DNA of 64,000 bases from CAZZHG01 sp964653655 (GTDB taxonomy: Bacteria > Bdellovibrionota > FAC87 > UBA2466), in contig CAZZHG010000003.1 in the NCBI GenBank assembly GCA_964653655.1, positions 25,828 to 89,827 on the forward strand, given 5' to 3'. This document shows, in pieces, positions 49,278 through 57,664 of this stretch (position 1 is its first letter; each line of letters begins with the position of its first letter). The notes beneath the pieces were generated by a model. That model was not told the DNA's origin and made no database searches. It worked only from the letters and a program-made list of their open reading frames with translations. Made by a program: the position numbers and the translations under genes.

Positions 49278-50285
49278 ATGAAAAAGGAACGCGAAAACCG
49301 GATAGTGGTGCTGACCTCGGTCTTTAACGACTGGGAGTCGCTCACGCTGCTCTTGAAGAAGCTGGACGCTTCCTTGGGCAAGAAATTCCCCGAGAACAGC
49401 TTTGAAATTCTCGCGCTCGATGACGGCTCGACCCGTTTCGATGCGGGCTTTCTGGCTTCGACTTCCTTTCAGCGAATCGCCAAGGTTCAAGTCCTTCACC
49501 TGCGCTCGAACCTCGGGCATCAGCGGGCACTCGCGGTGGGGCTCGCTTATCTTCAGGACAAGAACTACCGGGCCGTGGTCGTGATGGACGCGGACGGGGA
49601 GGACGATCCGGACGATGTGCCGAGGCTCATCGAAGCGATGCTTTCCCACGGGGAAGACAAGATCGTTTTCGCCGAGCGCACGTTGCGTTCTGAGAAAGCC
49701 CTTTTCCGCGTGTTTTATCGTCTGTATCAGTTTCTGCACTACACATTGACCGGGCTGGGTATCCGCTTCGGAAACTTCAGCATCATTCCGGCGAAACGGC
49801 TCGCGCCGCTCGGAGTGCTCTCCGACATGTGGAACCATTACGCGGCAACCGTTCACAAATCGCGCCTTCCGTTCGACACGATCCGAGCGAAGAGGGCGAA
49901 GCGGCTCGTCGGGGATTCCCGGATGAATTTTTCGTCGCTTGTCATACATGGTTTGAGCGCGCTGTCCGTGCATGGCGAGCTGATTGGAACGCGTATCCTC
50001 GCCGCGAACGCCGCGGCGGCCGCCGCCGGAATCGCTTTCGGAGTGATCTGGTGGGTGCAGCATTGGGCGGGGGACCTCTTCATCCCCGCGCACTACTACC
50101 GGTGGATGCTGGTCGGAGCGCTGGTCATCGGCCAGAGCCTGGCGCTGTCGTTGTTCTTCGCGTTCATCGTGTTACGCACGAGAGCGACGAGTGGATTCCT
50201 GCCTATACGGGACTTTCAGTGGTTCGTGGGGTCCGTGGAAGAGATTGCCCTACAGAAGGTAAAGCTTAGTAAAGCCGCTAGCTAG
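49278..50285 (+). CDS. Family 2 glycosyltransferase with C-terminal membrane helices (GtrB/DPM-like)
   Basis: 335 residues. GT-A domain: VVLTSVFNDWESL, ALDDGS (46-51), LGHQRALAVGLAY and the metal-binding DAD (104-106) in MDADGEDDPDDV. Two hydrophobic segments near the C-terminus (about 244-263 and 273-295) anchor it in the inner membrane, as in polyprenyl-phosphate sugar transferases (GtrB, ArnC, dolichyl-phosphate mannosyltransferase). It probably loads a sugar onto a lipid carrier for LPS, protein or wall decoration. Not linked to the other GT genes. Confidence 0.85.
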   Translation: MKKERENRIVVLTSVFNDWESLTLLLKKLDASLGKKFPENSFEILALDDGSTRFDAGFLASTSFQRIAKVQVLHLRSNLGHQRALAVGLAYLQDKNYRAVVVMDADGEDDPDDVPRLIEAMLSHGEDKIVFAERTLRSEKALFRVFYRLYQFLHYTLTGLGIRFGNFSIIPAKRLAPLGVLSDMWNHYAATVHKSRLPFDTIRAKRAKRLVGDSRMNFSSLVIHGLSALSVHGELIGTRILAANAAAAAAGIAFGVIWWVQHWAGDLFIPAHYYRWMLVGALVIGQSLALSLFFAFIVLRTRATSGFLPIRDFQWFVGSVEEIALQKVKLSKAAS

Positions 50286-50361
50286 GGTTGCTGCTTCGCA
50301 TCCGTTTCCATTTAACTCGCTAAGCCAAATTGCCGATAGGTAAGGCAGAGGTATTACTGCC

Positions 50362-50439
50362 ATGATTTCGGTAAAGAGAGTCATCTTTCTCTGCATGCTG
50401 ACGGCGATGTTGGGTGCCGCGCTTGTGAATACGCTGTAG
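50362..50439 (+). CDS. Possible 25-aa membrane peptide
   Basis: ATG to TAG encodes a short peptide with a basic start (MISVKRV) and a hydrophobic remainder (IFLCMLTAMLGAALV). It lies in a 241-base gap, with AGAGG about 12 bases upstream. Small membrane peptides of this kind exist, but nothing beyond composition supports it. Confidence 0.25.
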   Translation: MISVKRVIFLCMLTAMLGAALVNTL

Positions 50440-50450
50440 GGCAGGGCCAC

Positions 50451-50515
50451 GTACGAGTCGAGGACTGCGTTGGTTCTCGGTTGTAATCGGGGAGGCGAAG
50501 AGGCGGGACCGGTAC
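50451..50515 (+). repeat. Dispersed 65-bp repeat, copy B
   Basis: Same length and start (GTACGAGTCGAGGAC) as 6443-6507, same orientation, similar in most positions; ends GGTAC, 11 bases from the stop of the hpf gene. Confidence 0.8.
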
Positions 50516-50526
50516 TTCGCCCTACC

Positions 50527-50895
50527 TTACTTCGTGGCTTTCTTACCCAGATGCGGCACTTCCAGCCCAACGTCCTCACCCAAATGCGTGAGGTCCTTGT
50601 GGGCCGCTTCATGACCCTTGCGCTTCTCGCGCTCCTTCTTCAGCTGCGTTTCCATCTTCGCGCACGCCATGTCGATGGACTCGTACATGTCGTTGGTCTT
50701 TGCTTCTGACACGAGCGCCTTATGCTCGGCACGGCAGGTGATTTCCACCCATTCGTCGGAAGCGTCGACGCCCGCGCGGATGTGGAACTCGAGCGGGTAA
50801 GCGAAATACTTCTGAAATTTTTCAATCTTCTTGGTGACCAGATCCTGGATGGCGGCGGAAGCCTCCATGTGCTGGAAATCGAAGGTGAGCTTCAT
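50527..50895 (-). CDS. hpf: Ribosome hibernation promoting factor (short form)
   Basis: 122 residues: beta-alpha-beta start MKLTFDFQHMEASAAIQDLVTKKIEKFQKYF, then VEITCRAEHKALVSEAKTNDMYESIDMACAKMETQLKKEREK, the HPF/YfiA fold. It binds the 30S subunit in stationary phase. A Lys/His-rich tail of about 25 residues follows, but the long-HPF dimerisation domain is absent. A strong AAGGAG precedes the ATG. It lies 15 bases after rpoN, the classical lpt-rpoN-hpf order. Confidence 0.93.
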   Translation of the reverse strand: MKLTFDFQHMEASAAIQDLVTKKIEKFQKYFAYPLEFHIRAGVDASDEWVEITCRAEHKALVSEAKTNDMYESIDMACAKMETQLKKEREKRKGHEAAHKDLTHLGEDVGLEVPHLGKKATK

Positions 50896-50910
50896 CGGGA
50901 GACTCCTTGA

Positions 50911-52419
50911 TTAGAAAACTTTCTTGCGCTTCGAAGAGGGAAGGATGCCGAGCATCTCGCGGTATTTCGCGACGGTACGCCGGGCGATGTCGATGTTGTC
51001 CTTCTTCAAGAGCTCGACGATCTTTTGATCGCTGTAAGGATGCTTCGGGTCTTCCTTACTGATGATCTCTTTTACCTTCTCCTTAACGGATTCGCTAGCC
51101 ACGTCGCTGCCGTGAAGCCGGCTGATGCCGCTGTTGAAGAAGAATTTGAGCTCGAAGATGCCGCGCGGAGTATGGACGTACTTGTTGGTCGTGACGCGGC
51201 TGATGGTGGACTCGTGCATCCCGATGTCGTTGGCGACGTCCCGGAGCACCATGGGCTTCAGAAACGCGATGCCCTTGTCGAAAAACTCCCGCTGCTGGCG
51301 GACGATGCTTTCCGTCACGCGGTAAATCGTGCGTTGACGCTGATGGATGCTGCGGATGAGCCACACGGCCGAGCGCAGTTTGCCCTGGATGTATTCCTTC
51401 GTCGTCGGCTGCTCTTCTCCGGGGGCCCCGGCGCTTCCGTCGGCATTGGGCGGAGGCGGCGGCGGGGGTTCCGCGGGCGCCGCGCCGAGCTCTTTGTCTT
51501 TATCGAGGAGGTTCTTGTAGAAGCTCGAAATCTTGAGCTTCGGCAAACCGTCCTCGTTCAGCATGACGACGTATTCGTCGACGCGCTTCACGATGAAAAT
51601 GTCCGGGATGATGTAGTGAGCCGGAGAGCCGCCGAATGCGCGGCCGGGCTTCGGCTCGAGCTCTTCGATGACCTTCACGCGCTCGACGACTTCATCCATC
51701 GTGATGGCGAGCGCCTTCGCGATCGCGCCGTAATTCTTCTTTTCGAGATCGGGCAGGTGATTTTCCACGACGCGCTCGAGGATCTCGTCCTCGTAGTCCA
51801 TGTCGTAAATCTGCACGAGCAGGCATTCCTTCAGGTCGCGGGCGCCGACCCCGATCGGATCGAATTCCTGGACGCGGTAGAGCACGGCTTCTATCTCGTG
51901 GATGTCGATGCCGTGGTTCACGGCCATCTCTTCGAGAGTGGTCATGAGGTAGCCGTCGTCGTTTATGTTGCCGATGATCATCTCGCCGATGTTCTTCTGC
52001 TTCTCGTCGAGATCGCTCATCTTCAGCTGCCAGAGAAGATGATCGGAGAGGTTCGCCGGCTGGGTGAGGGTGTTCTCGTATGTCGGCAGGTCGTCCTCGC
52101 CGCCCCGGTAGACGGGGAGGTTCGGCGTCGAGCGCGCGTTTTCGAGATAACTTTCCCAGTTGAAGTCTTCGCCCTGCTGCGGATTTTCTTCGGGCTTGGA
52201 GGAGGGCTGATCGGTTTCGGGTTTCGCTTCGTCGAGACCCTGTACGGTGCCTTCGGAATCGCCCGACTCTTCGAGAATCGGATTCTCGACGAGCTCCGTG
52301 TTGATCAGGTTTTCCAATTCCATCCGCGACAGCTGCAGCAGCTTGATCGCCTGCTGAAGCTGGGGAGTCATTACCAGCTGCTGAGAGAGCTGGAGGGATT
52401 GTTTGAGACCGACTGCCAT
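50911..52419 (-). CDS. rpoN: RNA polymerase sigma-54 factor
   Basis: 502 residues. Region I is SLQLSQQLVMTPQLQQAIKLLQLSRMELENLI (8-39), the core-binding region follows, and the DNA-binding part has MVLRDVANDIGMHESTISRVTTNKY (390-414) and the RpoN box ARRTVAKYRE (479-488). An acidic, Pro-rich segment (about 50-85) and a Pro/Ala/Gly insertion (about 311-340, seven Pro in a row) are not part of the usual sigma-54. Starts two bases after the lptB stop. Directs transcription from -24/-12 promoters with enhancer-binding activators; none is in the window. Confidence 0.95.
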   Translation of the reverse strand: MAVGLKQSLQLSQQLVMTPQLQQAIKLLQLSRMELENLINTELVENPILEESGDSEGTVQGLDEAKPETDQPSSKPEENPQQGEDFNWESYLENARSTPNLPVYRGGEDDLPTYENTLTQPANLSDHLLWQLKMSDLDEKQKNIGEMIIGNINDDGYLMTTLEEMAVNHGIDIHEIEAVLYRVQEFDPIGVGARDLKECLLVQIYDMDYEDEILERVVENHLPDLEKKNYGAIAKALAITMDEVVERVKVIEELEPKPGRAFGGSPAHYIIPDIFIVKRVDEYVVMLNEDGLPKLKISSFYKNLLDKDKELGAAPAEPPPPPPPNADGSAGAPGEEQPTTKEYIQGKLRSAVWLIRSIHQRQRTIYRVTESIVRQQREFFDKGIAFLKPMVLRDVANDIGMHESTISRVTTNKYVHTPRGIFELKFFFNSGISRLHGSDVASESVKEKVKEIISKEDPKHPYSDQKIVELLKKDNIDIARRTVAKYREMLGILPSSKRKKVF

Positions 52420-52421
52420 GG

Positions 52422-53138
52422 CTATAACCTAAAACCCTCTCCTAGATAAAATCTTTTGGCCGCGTCGTTTTCAACAATTTCTTTGGGCGTTCCGTGCATC
52501 CAAATCTTGCCATCCCTGATGAGATAGGCCTCGTCGCATGAGCTAAGTGTCTCTCGGACGTTGTGATCCGTGATGATGACCCCGATGTTGCGCGCCTTCA
52601 GACCCTTTATGATTTTTTGAATCTCCTGTACCGCGAGCGGATCGATGCCCGCGTACGGCTCATCCAGAAGCAGGAACTTGGGCTCCAGGATGAGCGAGCG
52701 GGCTATCTCCAGGCGTCGTCTCTCACCTCCGCTCAAGGTGAAAGCACGGTTCATCGCCAGGTGCCGGATTCCAAGCTCGGTCAGCACCTGTTCCGCCTTA
52801 TTCCTCTTTTCTTTTCGGCTGATCTTTAAATTATCCAAAACCAAATAGACGTTTTCTTCGACCGTAAGTTTGCGGAACACCGAAGGTTCCTGGGGCAAGT
52901 AACCTAACCCCAGACGAGCCCTCTGATAAATGGGCCGCTGACTCAGGTTCTCGCCATCCAGCGTCACGCTGCCCGTGTCCGGACGCAGCAAGCCAACGAG
53001 CATGTGGAACGTGGTTGTTTTACCGGCGCCGTTCGGGCCGAGAAGGCCTATCGCCTTGCCTTGGTCCAGGGTAAGCGACACCTCGGAGACCACCTGGCGG
53101 CCTTTGAAGGACTTGGAAAGGTTCGCCGCCTGCAACAT
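52422..53138 (-). CDS. lptB: LPS export ABC transporter ATP-binding protein LptB
   Basis: 238 residues. Walker A GPNGAGKT (34-41), signature LSGGE (135-139), Walker B LLLDEP (156-161) and switch His in ITDHN are complete. LptB drives LptFG to extract LPS from the inner membrane. Its ATG overlaps the lptC-lptA stop as TGATG, and the stop lies two bases before rpoN. Confidence 0.95.
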   Translation of the reverse strand: MLQAANLSKSFKGRQVVSEVSLTLDQGKAIGLLGPNGAGKTTTFHMLVGLLRPDTGSVTLDGENLSQRPIYQRARLGLGYLPQEPSVFRKLTVEENVYLVLDNLKISRKEKRNKAEQVLTELGIRHLAMNRAFTLSGGERRRLEIARSLILEPKFLLLDEPYAGIDPLAVQEIQKIIKGLKARNIGVIITDHNVRETLSSCDEAYLIRDGKIWMHGTPKEIVENDAAKRFYLGEGFRL

Positions 53139-54085
53139 CAGTTGATGACCTTTCCCTGGGCCTGCTCGACTTCGATGCGATCGTCGTTGGTGTAAATCTT
53201 GATGGTGTGGCCGAGGATCTCGTTGCCCTTGGAGTCCACTCTCGCCTTTCCGGAAAGGATGATTTGCTCGCCCCCCAGCTCGATGTACGCGCTGTCCGCG
53301 GTGCCGGTGCGGTCACGGTTTTTCATGACGACGTTGCCTTTGGCCGAAATGAACTCTTTGTCCGGAAGGCTCGTCAGTTTGAACTCGTCGCTGTCGAGAT
53401 CCACTTTCGGCATTTTGGATTTCACTTTGCCGGTGAAGACCGCGACCGAATCGTTCGTGAAGAACTCGCCGGCATTAGACGTGATGTTGAGCCACTCCGA
53501 TCCTTCGAGCTTTTTTCGGCCGGTAACTTTGCGTTTGAGGCGGAAGTGCTCGCGGTCGATGTCGGCGGTAAGTCCGGTGCCCGTGAGGTGCAGAGTAGGG
53601 CGGTTCACGTTCGGCCCGCGCATCGTCACCCGGTCGTTCGACTGAAACTGGTGGTTCGCGCCCGTGTAGTCGAGCTGATTCATGGAGAACAGATAGCCTT
53701 GCCGGCTGCGGATCAAAACGTCGCCTTCGAGATGGACGAGGCGCTTGTCGAGCCACGAGCGTCCGTACTGGCTCGTGGTGTTCACGAGGTTACCGGTCTT
53801 CTGCGCGAAAAAATCCGCGTCCACTTGTTTGAGAAACGCGTAGTTGTCCTTGCGGTGAAGCTCCGCGAACTCGGAACGGATGTTCCAATGTTTGCGCCCC
53901 TCGGCGGTTTCGTAGAAATCGACGCCGAGCAGGCCGAAATTCGCTTTGGTGAGATTGGATTGGTAGAGGCCTTCGGGGCCGGGGGCCTCGCCTTCCGCCG
54001 GCTGATTGCGGTTCGAGTCCGAAGGCCACAGCAATACGACGACAAACCAGCCTACCGCTAGTGCTCCGATACCTAGTTGTCGCAT
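53138..54085 (-). CDS. Fused LptC-LptA periplasmic LPS transport protein
   Basis: 315 residues, against about 190 each for separate LptC and LptA. A membrane anchor (about 5-20) and LptC-like beta-jellyroll (about 40-190; FYETAEGRKHWNIRSEFAEL, GYLFSMNQLDYTGANHQF) are followed by an LptA/OstA-like part (about 195-315; FISAKGNVVMKNRDRTGTADSAYIEL, IILSGKARV...HTIKIYTNDDRIEVEQAQGKV). It would form the inner half of the LPS bridge in one chain. No separate lptA is next to it. ATG 54085 was chosen; a GTG at 54100 is possible. Confidence 0.8.
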   Translation of the reverse strand: MRQLGIGALAVGWFVVVLLWPSDSNRNQPAEGEAPGPEGLYQSNLTKANFGLLGVDFYETAEGRKHWNIRSEFAELHRKDNYAFLKQVDADFFAQKTGNLVNTTSQYGRSWLDKRLVHLEGDVLIRSRQGYLFSMNQLDYTGANHQFQSNDRVTMRGPNVNRPTLHLTGTGLTADIDREHFRLKRKVTGRKKLEGSEWLNITSNAGEFFTNDSVAVFTGKVKSKMPKVDLDSDEFKLTSLPDKEFISAKGNVVMKNRDRTGTADSAYIELGGEQIILSGKARVDSKGNEILGHTIKIYTNDDRIEVEQAQGKVIN

Positions 54086-54162
54086 CGCGTCTGATATCAC
54101 CTGACCCCAGAATAGCCTAGTCGTCGGCGGGTTTCAACGAGCGTTGGCACAAGGTATGCATA

Positions 54163-54191
54163 TTGAGAATGCCGCCGTCCGGCCTTACAAT
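54163..54191 (+). promoter_or_regulatory. Sigma-70-type promoter for the 54230 barrel gene
   Basis: TTGAGA (54163-54168), 17-base spacer, TACAAT (54186-54191). Start of transcription expected near 54198, giving a leader of about 32 bases. This is the best -35/-10 pair seen in the window. Confidence 0.7.
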
Positions 54192-54229
54192 TAGAGAAAC
54201 GTCCGGTCCTCATTCCAAGAAAACACTCC

Positions 54230-55777
54230 ATGAAATTATTCGTCGCGTTGATCGCCGCGGTACTTTTCGTTTCGGCGGCTTCGGCGTCTCCGGAGCTCGA
54301 CAAGCGCTACTCCTTCGAGCGTTTGTCCGTCGTCATCGTCAACGCGGAGGCGGAACCGGTATACGCCGATCAGGTGCGCACCTCGCTGAACGAGCGGTTC
54401 GATCGATCTCTGCGCTACACGATGGTTCCGGAAACCGAAGGCGTGATTCAGACGACATTCAACGGCCCCGCTCCGACTCTCGGAACGCCGAGGCACGAGG
54501 CGCTCGGGCCGTACCGCCCGCTCATCACCAAATGGGCCGGCGATAACATCGACGGCGTCGTTCTCGTCGAAATTCAAAAGTCGGAAGAACCAGAACAGCT
54601 CTTTCAGCTTTTCGCGGTTCTCGTGCTTCCGTCGACCGGGGAAGTGGTCAACTCCCTCGCCGTTCCCGTCGCGCAGCCGCGCCAGCTTTCGGGATTCGCC
54701 GCCGCCGCTCGGGAAGTCGCCGATCAGCTGAGCGCTTCGATTCCCTTCGACGGCTCCATCATCCGGCGCGAAGGCTACCGAATCGTTCTCAACCGCGGCA
54801 CGCCCCGGCTTTCTCTCGGTCAGCGTTTGGCGACGTACACGCTCGAACAGCAGAAGGGCGGGCTTGCGTTCGAGGAAACCGGAGCCATCGAGATTACCCG
54901 CGTGGAGCGCAACCTCGCGTTCGGAACCGTTCTCGTGGAAAAGGAAGGGCGCGTGGTCGCCCAAGGCAACAAGATCCGGGTGAACGCGCCGGCTTCCTAT
55001 GGGCATCGTCTCGCGATGGCGGGCATGGCCGCGGCCCGCAATCCTTCCTCGCTATTTTCGAGCGAGGAGAGTTTTGAAAAGGGCGAGCTCGGAACCCTGA
55101 ACGTGGATTTCGGCGCTTCCCTCGTGACGCTGTCTCTAGCGAGCCAGAACGCCTCCGCGACGAACTCGCGCACGGTCTTCTATCCCGGCGCCGCGCTTCG
55201 CGGAGAGCTGTGGCTTACGGGCCGGATTTTCGTGGATCTCGGATTTCAGCTTTCCTCGGCGACTCTCACCGCCACTGGAAGCGGCGCTTCGGAACGACTC
55301 AACTCCTCGGTTTCCGATTTCCGAGGCTTGGTCGGTTATCGTTTGCTTCTTACGCCTCGGACGGCGGGACCGACCGTGCGGTTCACCCTCGGGTATGCGA
55401 GCCATCGTTTCACGATCGACCCCGCGGTGGATCCGATGTTCTTCGGCAGCGCGAATTACAAAGGGATGTCCATCGGCGCCGGCGCGCGCCTTCCGCTGAA
55501 CGACAACTGGGGCATCGGCGCCGATCTGTACGCGATGCTGTTCCCCTCCCTCGACGAGGGCCCGCTCACGAGCGGCGCCGCCATCACGCAGCTTTCCGCA
55601 ATCGACTTCATGGTGAAGAGTTACTACAACCTGACGCCCGAGCTGGATCTGGAGCTGAAGGTTCTCTTCCAAGGCTACAGCGCCGGCTTCAGCGGAACGG
55701 GCACGCGGCCCATCCCGCTGCTGTCCTCCAGCCGCAGCTCTCGCAACATCTCCCTCGGGCTCTCCTACTACTTCTAA
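54230..55777 (+). CDS. Outer-membrane beta-barrel protein with periplasmic N-terminal domain
   Basis: 515 residues with a signal peptide (MKLFVALIAAVLFVSAASA). Residues 25-255 form an alpha/beta and beta-rich periplasmic part; from about 280 on, alternating strands of a barrel appear (GTLNVDFGASLVTLSLAS, GRIFVDLGFQLSSATL, GLVGYRLLL, VRFTLGYASHRF, MSIGAGARLPL, LELKVLFQGY), ending with NISLGLSYYF, the terminal aromatic signature for BAM insertion. Function unknown: it could be a porin, assembly or adhesion protein. Own promoter upstream; divergent from lptCA. Confidence 0.83.
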   Translation: MKLFVALIAAVLFVSAASASPELDKRYSFERLSVVIVNAEAEPVYADQVRTSLNERFDRSLRYTMVPETEGVIQTTFNGPAPTLGTPRHEALGPYRPLITKWAGDNIDGVVLVEIQKSEEPEQLFQLFAVLVLPSTGEVVNSLAVPVAQPRQLSGFAAAAREVADQLSASIPFDGSIIRREGYRIVLNRGTPRLSLGQRLATYTLEQQKGGLAFEETGAIEITRVERNLAFGTVLVEKEGRVVAQGNKIRVNAPASYGHRLAMAGMAAARNPSSLFSSEESFEKGELGTLNVDFGASLVTLSLASQNASATNSRTVFYPGAALRGELWLTGRIFVDLGFQLSSATLTATGSGASERLNSSVSDFRGLVGYRLLLTPRTAGPTVRFTLGYASHRFTIDPAVDPMFFGSANYKGMSIGAGARLPLNDNWGIGADLYAMLFPSLDEGPLTSGAAITQLSAIDFMVKSYYNLTPELDLELKVLFQGYSAGFSGTGTRPIPLLSSSRSSRNISLGLSYYF

Positions 55778-55779
55778 AT

Positions 55780-57339
55780 TTAGTCCGCCGCTCTTTCGAG
55801 TGCGTCGATCAGACGGCGCCGAATTGCGTCGGTAAGGCCGCTCGCCGCGCGGCTGGGAGGCGGAGGCATGGCCAGGGGAGAATTCTCCGGCAGTCCCTCC
55901 CACCGGAGACGGCGCAGAATTTCGGGAAGGGCCTTCACCCGCTCCCAGCGGGCGGAGGGATCTGTTTCCTTCAGGAAGTTGTGAGAGCCGGGCGCGGCGC
56001 CGGAATGGCACTTTCCGCAGTGGGTTTGGAGGATTTGAAGTTCCGGCGGAGCCGAGCCGTGGCTCTCGAACAGGAGGGGATCGACTTGTGGCGGCGGTTC
56101 CGGAACCGGCGGCGGCACGGGCGGCGTGACCAAGGCATGCGCCTTCCCAGGCTCCAGCTCGTCCAGCAGCGCGGCCATCAGCGAGTCGCGGGAGAACCAC
56201 TCCGTTTCGAGCGACAGACTCACGGCAGGCTTGGAAATCGCGGCGCGAAGTCGCTCGAAGTTTCCAGACGAAGCTTTTTTCAACCGCCGCAGGTCCTCGG
56301 GGTAGCTGAATCCCGAGCGCACGACGGCTTGAAGCAAATGAGTCACCGAATCGATTGCGTCCGGGACTTCGTCCGGCGACGGCCAGATCCTGCCTTCTAC
56401 GCGGGGCGAGGCTGGATTTAGGTAATCCGATATTACCGACTCCGAAGGGTTCAAAGGATCCCGATCCGAGAGCTGGTTTGAAATCCCGTTCAAACCTGTC
56501 GGCCAGGACGAACGCAGCCATCCTTGAAGTTGCTTCCGCGGCGGATGCGCAAGATCCCAAATCCCGTGAATCTCATCCTTCCAAAACCCTTCCAAGGCCT
56601 GGGTGACCAGCGCCACCCGGCAGGTTTTCTCGCTCACCGGCGTCGAGCCGCAAGCGCGCGGCCAGAGCGAATGAAAATTTACGAGCGAGCGGGAGCCTTG
56701 AACGAACCCGTCGAGCTCCTGCACTTCATCGAAGCGTTCTCCTCCGACACGGACTCCATGGTAACTGGGTGGAGCTCCTTTTCCTTCGTCGTGAATCTTC
56801 ATCAGGCGCGCGCGAACTCCCGCGAGACTTCCGTCCGAGTCCGGCGCATCGGTCTCCGCCCACGGAAAGGGCGCGAAGATCGGCTGGCCTCCCTGGTGGC
56901 ATCTCAGGCAGAGCGCGCGGGACGCATAGTAAACCGCCGGTGTTTGACCCGGCCCGAATCCCCTGACGACTTGGAACTCGAAACGCCCCAGCCGTTCGTT
57001 GAAGCTGATGACTTCGAGAGAGCTCGCCCGTTTGGAAAAGGCGACGAAGAGACGGCTGTCGAACGCGGCGACGACTCTAGGCTCCTCGAAATCCGTCTGA
57101 AAACGTTGGAGGGATCGGCCAAGGGGAATGAGCGCGTGAGTGGCCGGGCGCCCGGAGAATTTTTCCAGAGCCCAGCGTAGCGCGGGGTAGCTGGTGGGAA
57201 GCCCGTTCGAAGCGGCAAGAAACTCGTCGAACAAACTGTGGCCTCGCGAAGGAATATCTTCGTGGGCCCAGCTTGGCCGGGTCACGGTGAGAGCGAGGAG
57301 AAGTAGGCTCCCCGTGCCGAGTTTGAAAACCGATTTCAT
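55780..57339 (-). CDS. Periplasmic dihaem cytochrome c-like protein
   Basis: 519 residues with a signal peptide (MKSVFKLGTGSLLLLALTVTRPSWA). Two haem-binding CxxCH motifs: CLRCH near residue 144 and CGKCH near residue 442, about 300 residues apart, separated by a helical region and a Pro-rich linker (PPVPPPVPEPPPQ, about 409-421). The C-terminal haem segment (LQTHCGKCHSGAAPG, with a distal LAMPPPPSRAA Met candidate) looks like a class I cytochrome c; the first CxxCH sits in a longer domain. It could carry electrons or be an oxidase of a small molecule. TATAAT lies 11 bases before the ATG, giving at most a very short leader. Confidence 0.8.
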   Translation of the reverse strand: MKSVFKLGTGSLLLLALTVTRPSWAHEDIPSRGHSLFDEFLAASNGLPTSYPALRWALEKFSGRPATHALIPLGRSLQRFQTDFEEPRVVAAFDSRLFVAFSKRASSLEVISFNERLGRFEFQVVRGFGPGQTPAVYYASRALCLRCHQGGQPIFAPFPWAETDAPDSDGSLAGVRARLMKIHDEGKGAPPSYHGVRVGGERFDEVQELDGFVQGSRSLVNFHSLWPRACGSTPVSEKTCRVALVTQALEGFWKDEIHGIWDLAHPPRKQLQGWLRSSWPTGLNGISNQLSDRDPLNPSESVISDYLNPASPRVEGRIWPSPDEVPDAIDSVTHLLQAVVRSGFSYPEDLRRLKKASSGNFERLRAAISKPAVSLSLETEWFSRDSLMAALLDELEPGKAHALVTPPVPPPVPEPPPQVDPLLFESHGSAPPELQILQTHCGKCHSGAAPGSHNFLKETDPSARWERVKALPEILRRLRWEGLPENSPLAMPPPPSRAASGLTDAIRRRLIDALERAAD

Positions 57340-57664
57340 AAAGCCGCGGGATTATAGATATCCGGCCCGGCCACCTCAATACGGGGGCGGCCGGCCGGGT
57401 CGCTGCCTCGCCGAATGGCCTTCAGGATCGGGGGCTTGGAGACTCTCGAAGATCGAACCCGATTCAGGCGTATTCTGGCCAAACACGGCGATATCCCGTC
57501 CGAATCGGCCTGGGTGCCGAACTCCGTCACTTTTCTGATCAGGGGGAACCGCAATGTTTCAGCGGCTTAATGAATTGTGTAGGCGCCCCCGTCTGAAAGA
57601 TCGCCACCGCCCGCGCTCTGGATTTCCGGCACGGCCTTGCAATGTAGATAGGTGTAGGCAGCGC
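57340..57664. other. 325-bp divergent intergenic region
   Basis: Holds the TATAAT of the cytochrome gene near 57351, GC-rich self-complementary stretches (around 57363-57400) and a doubtful 51-codon frame. No tRNA or repeat family recognised. Confidence 0.5.
57415..57570 (+). CDS. Possible 51-aa open frame
   Basis: ATG to TAA in the 325-base gap, reading MAFRIGGLETLEDRTRF... with a TrpVal and a short hydrophobic end. No Shine-Dalgarno site or -10 near the ATG, and codon use is only weakly like the neighbours. Listed for completeness. Confidence 0.2.
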   Translation: MAFRIGGLETLEDRTRFRRILAKHGDIPSESAWVPNSVTFLIRGNRNVSAA

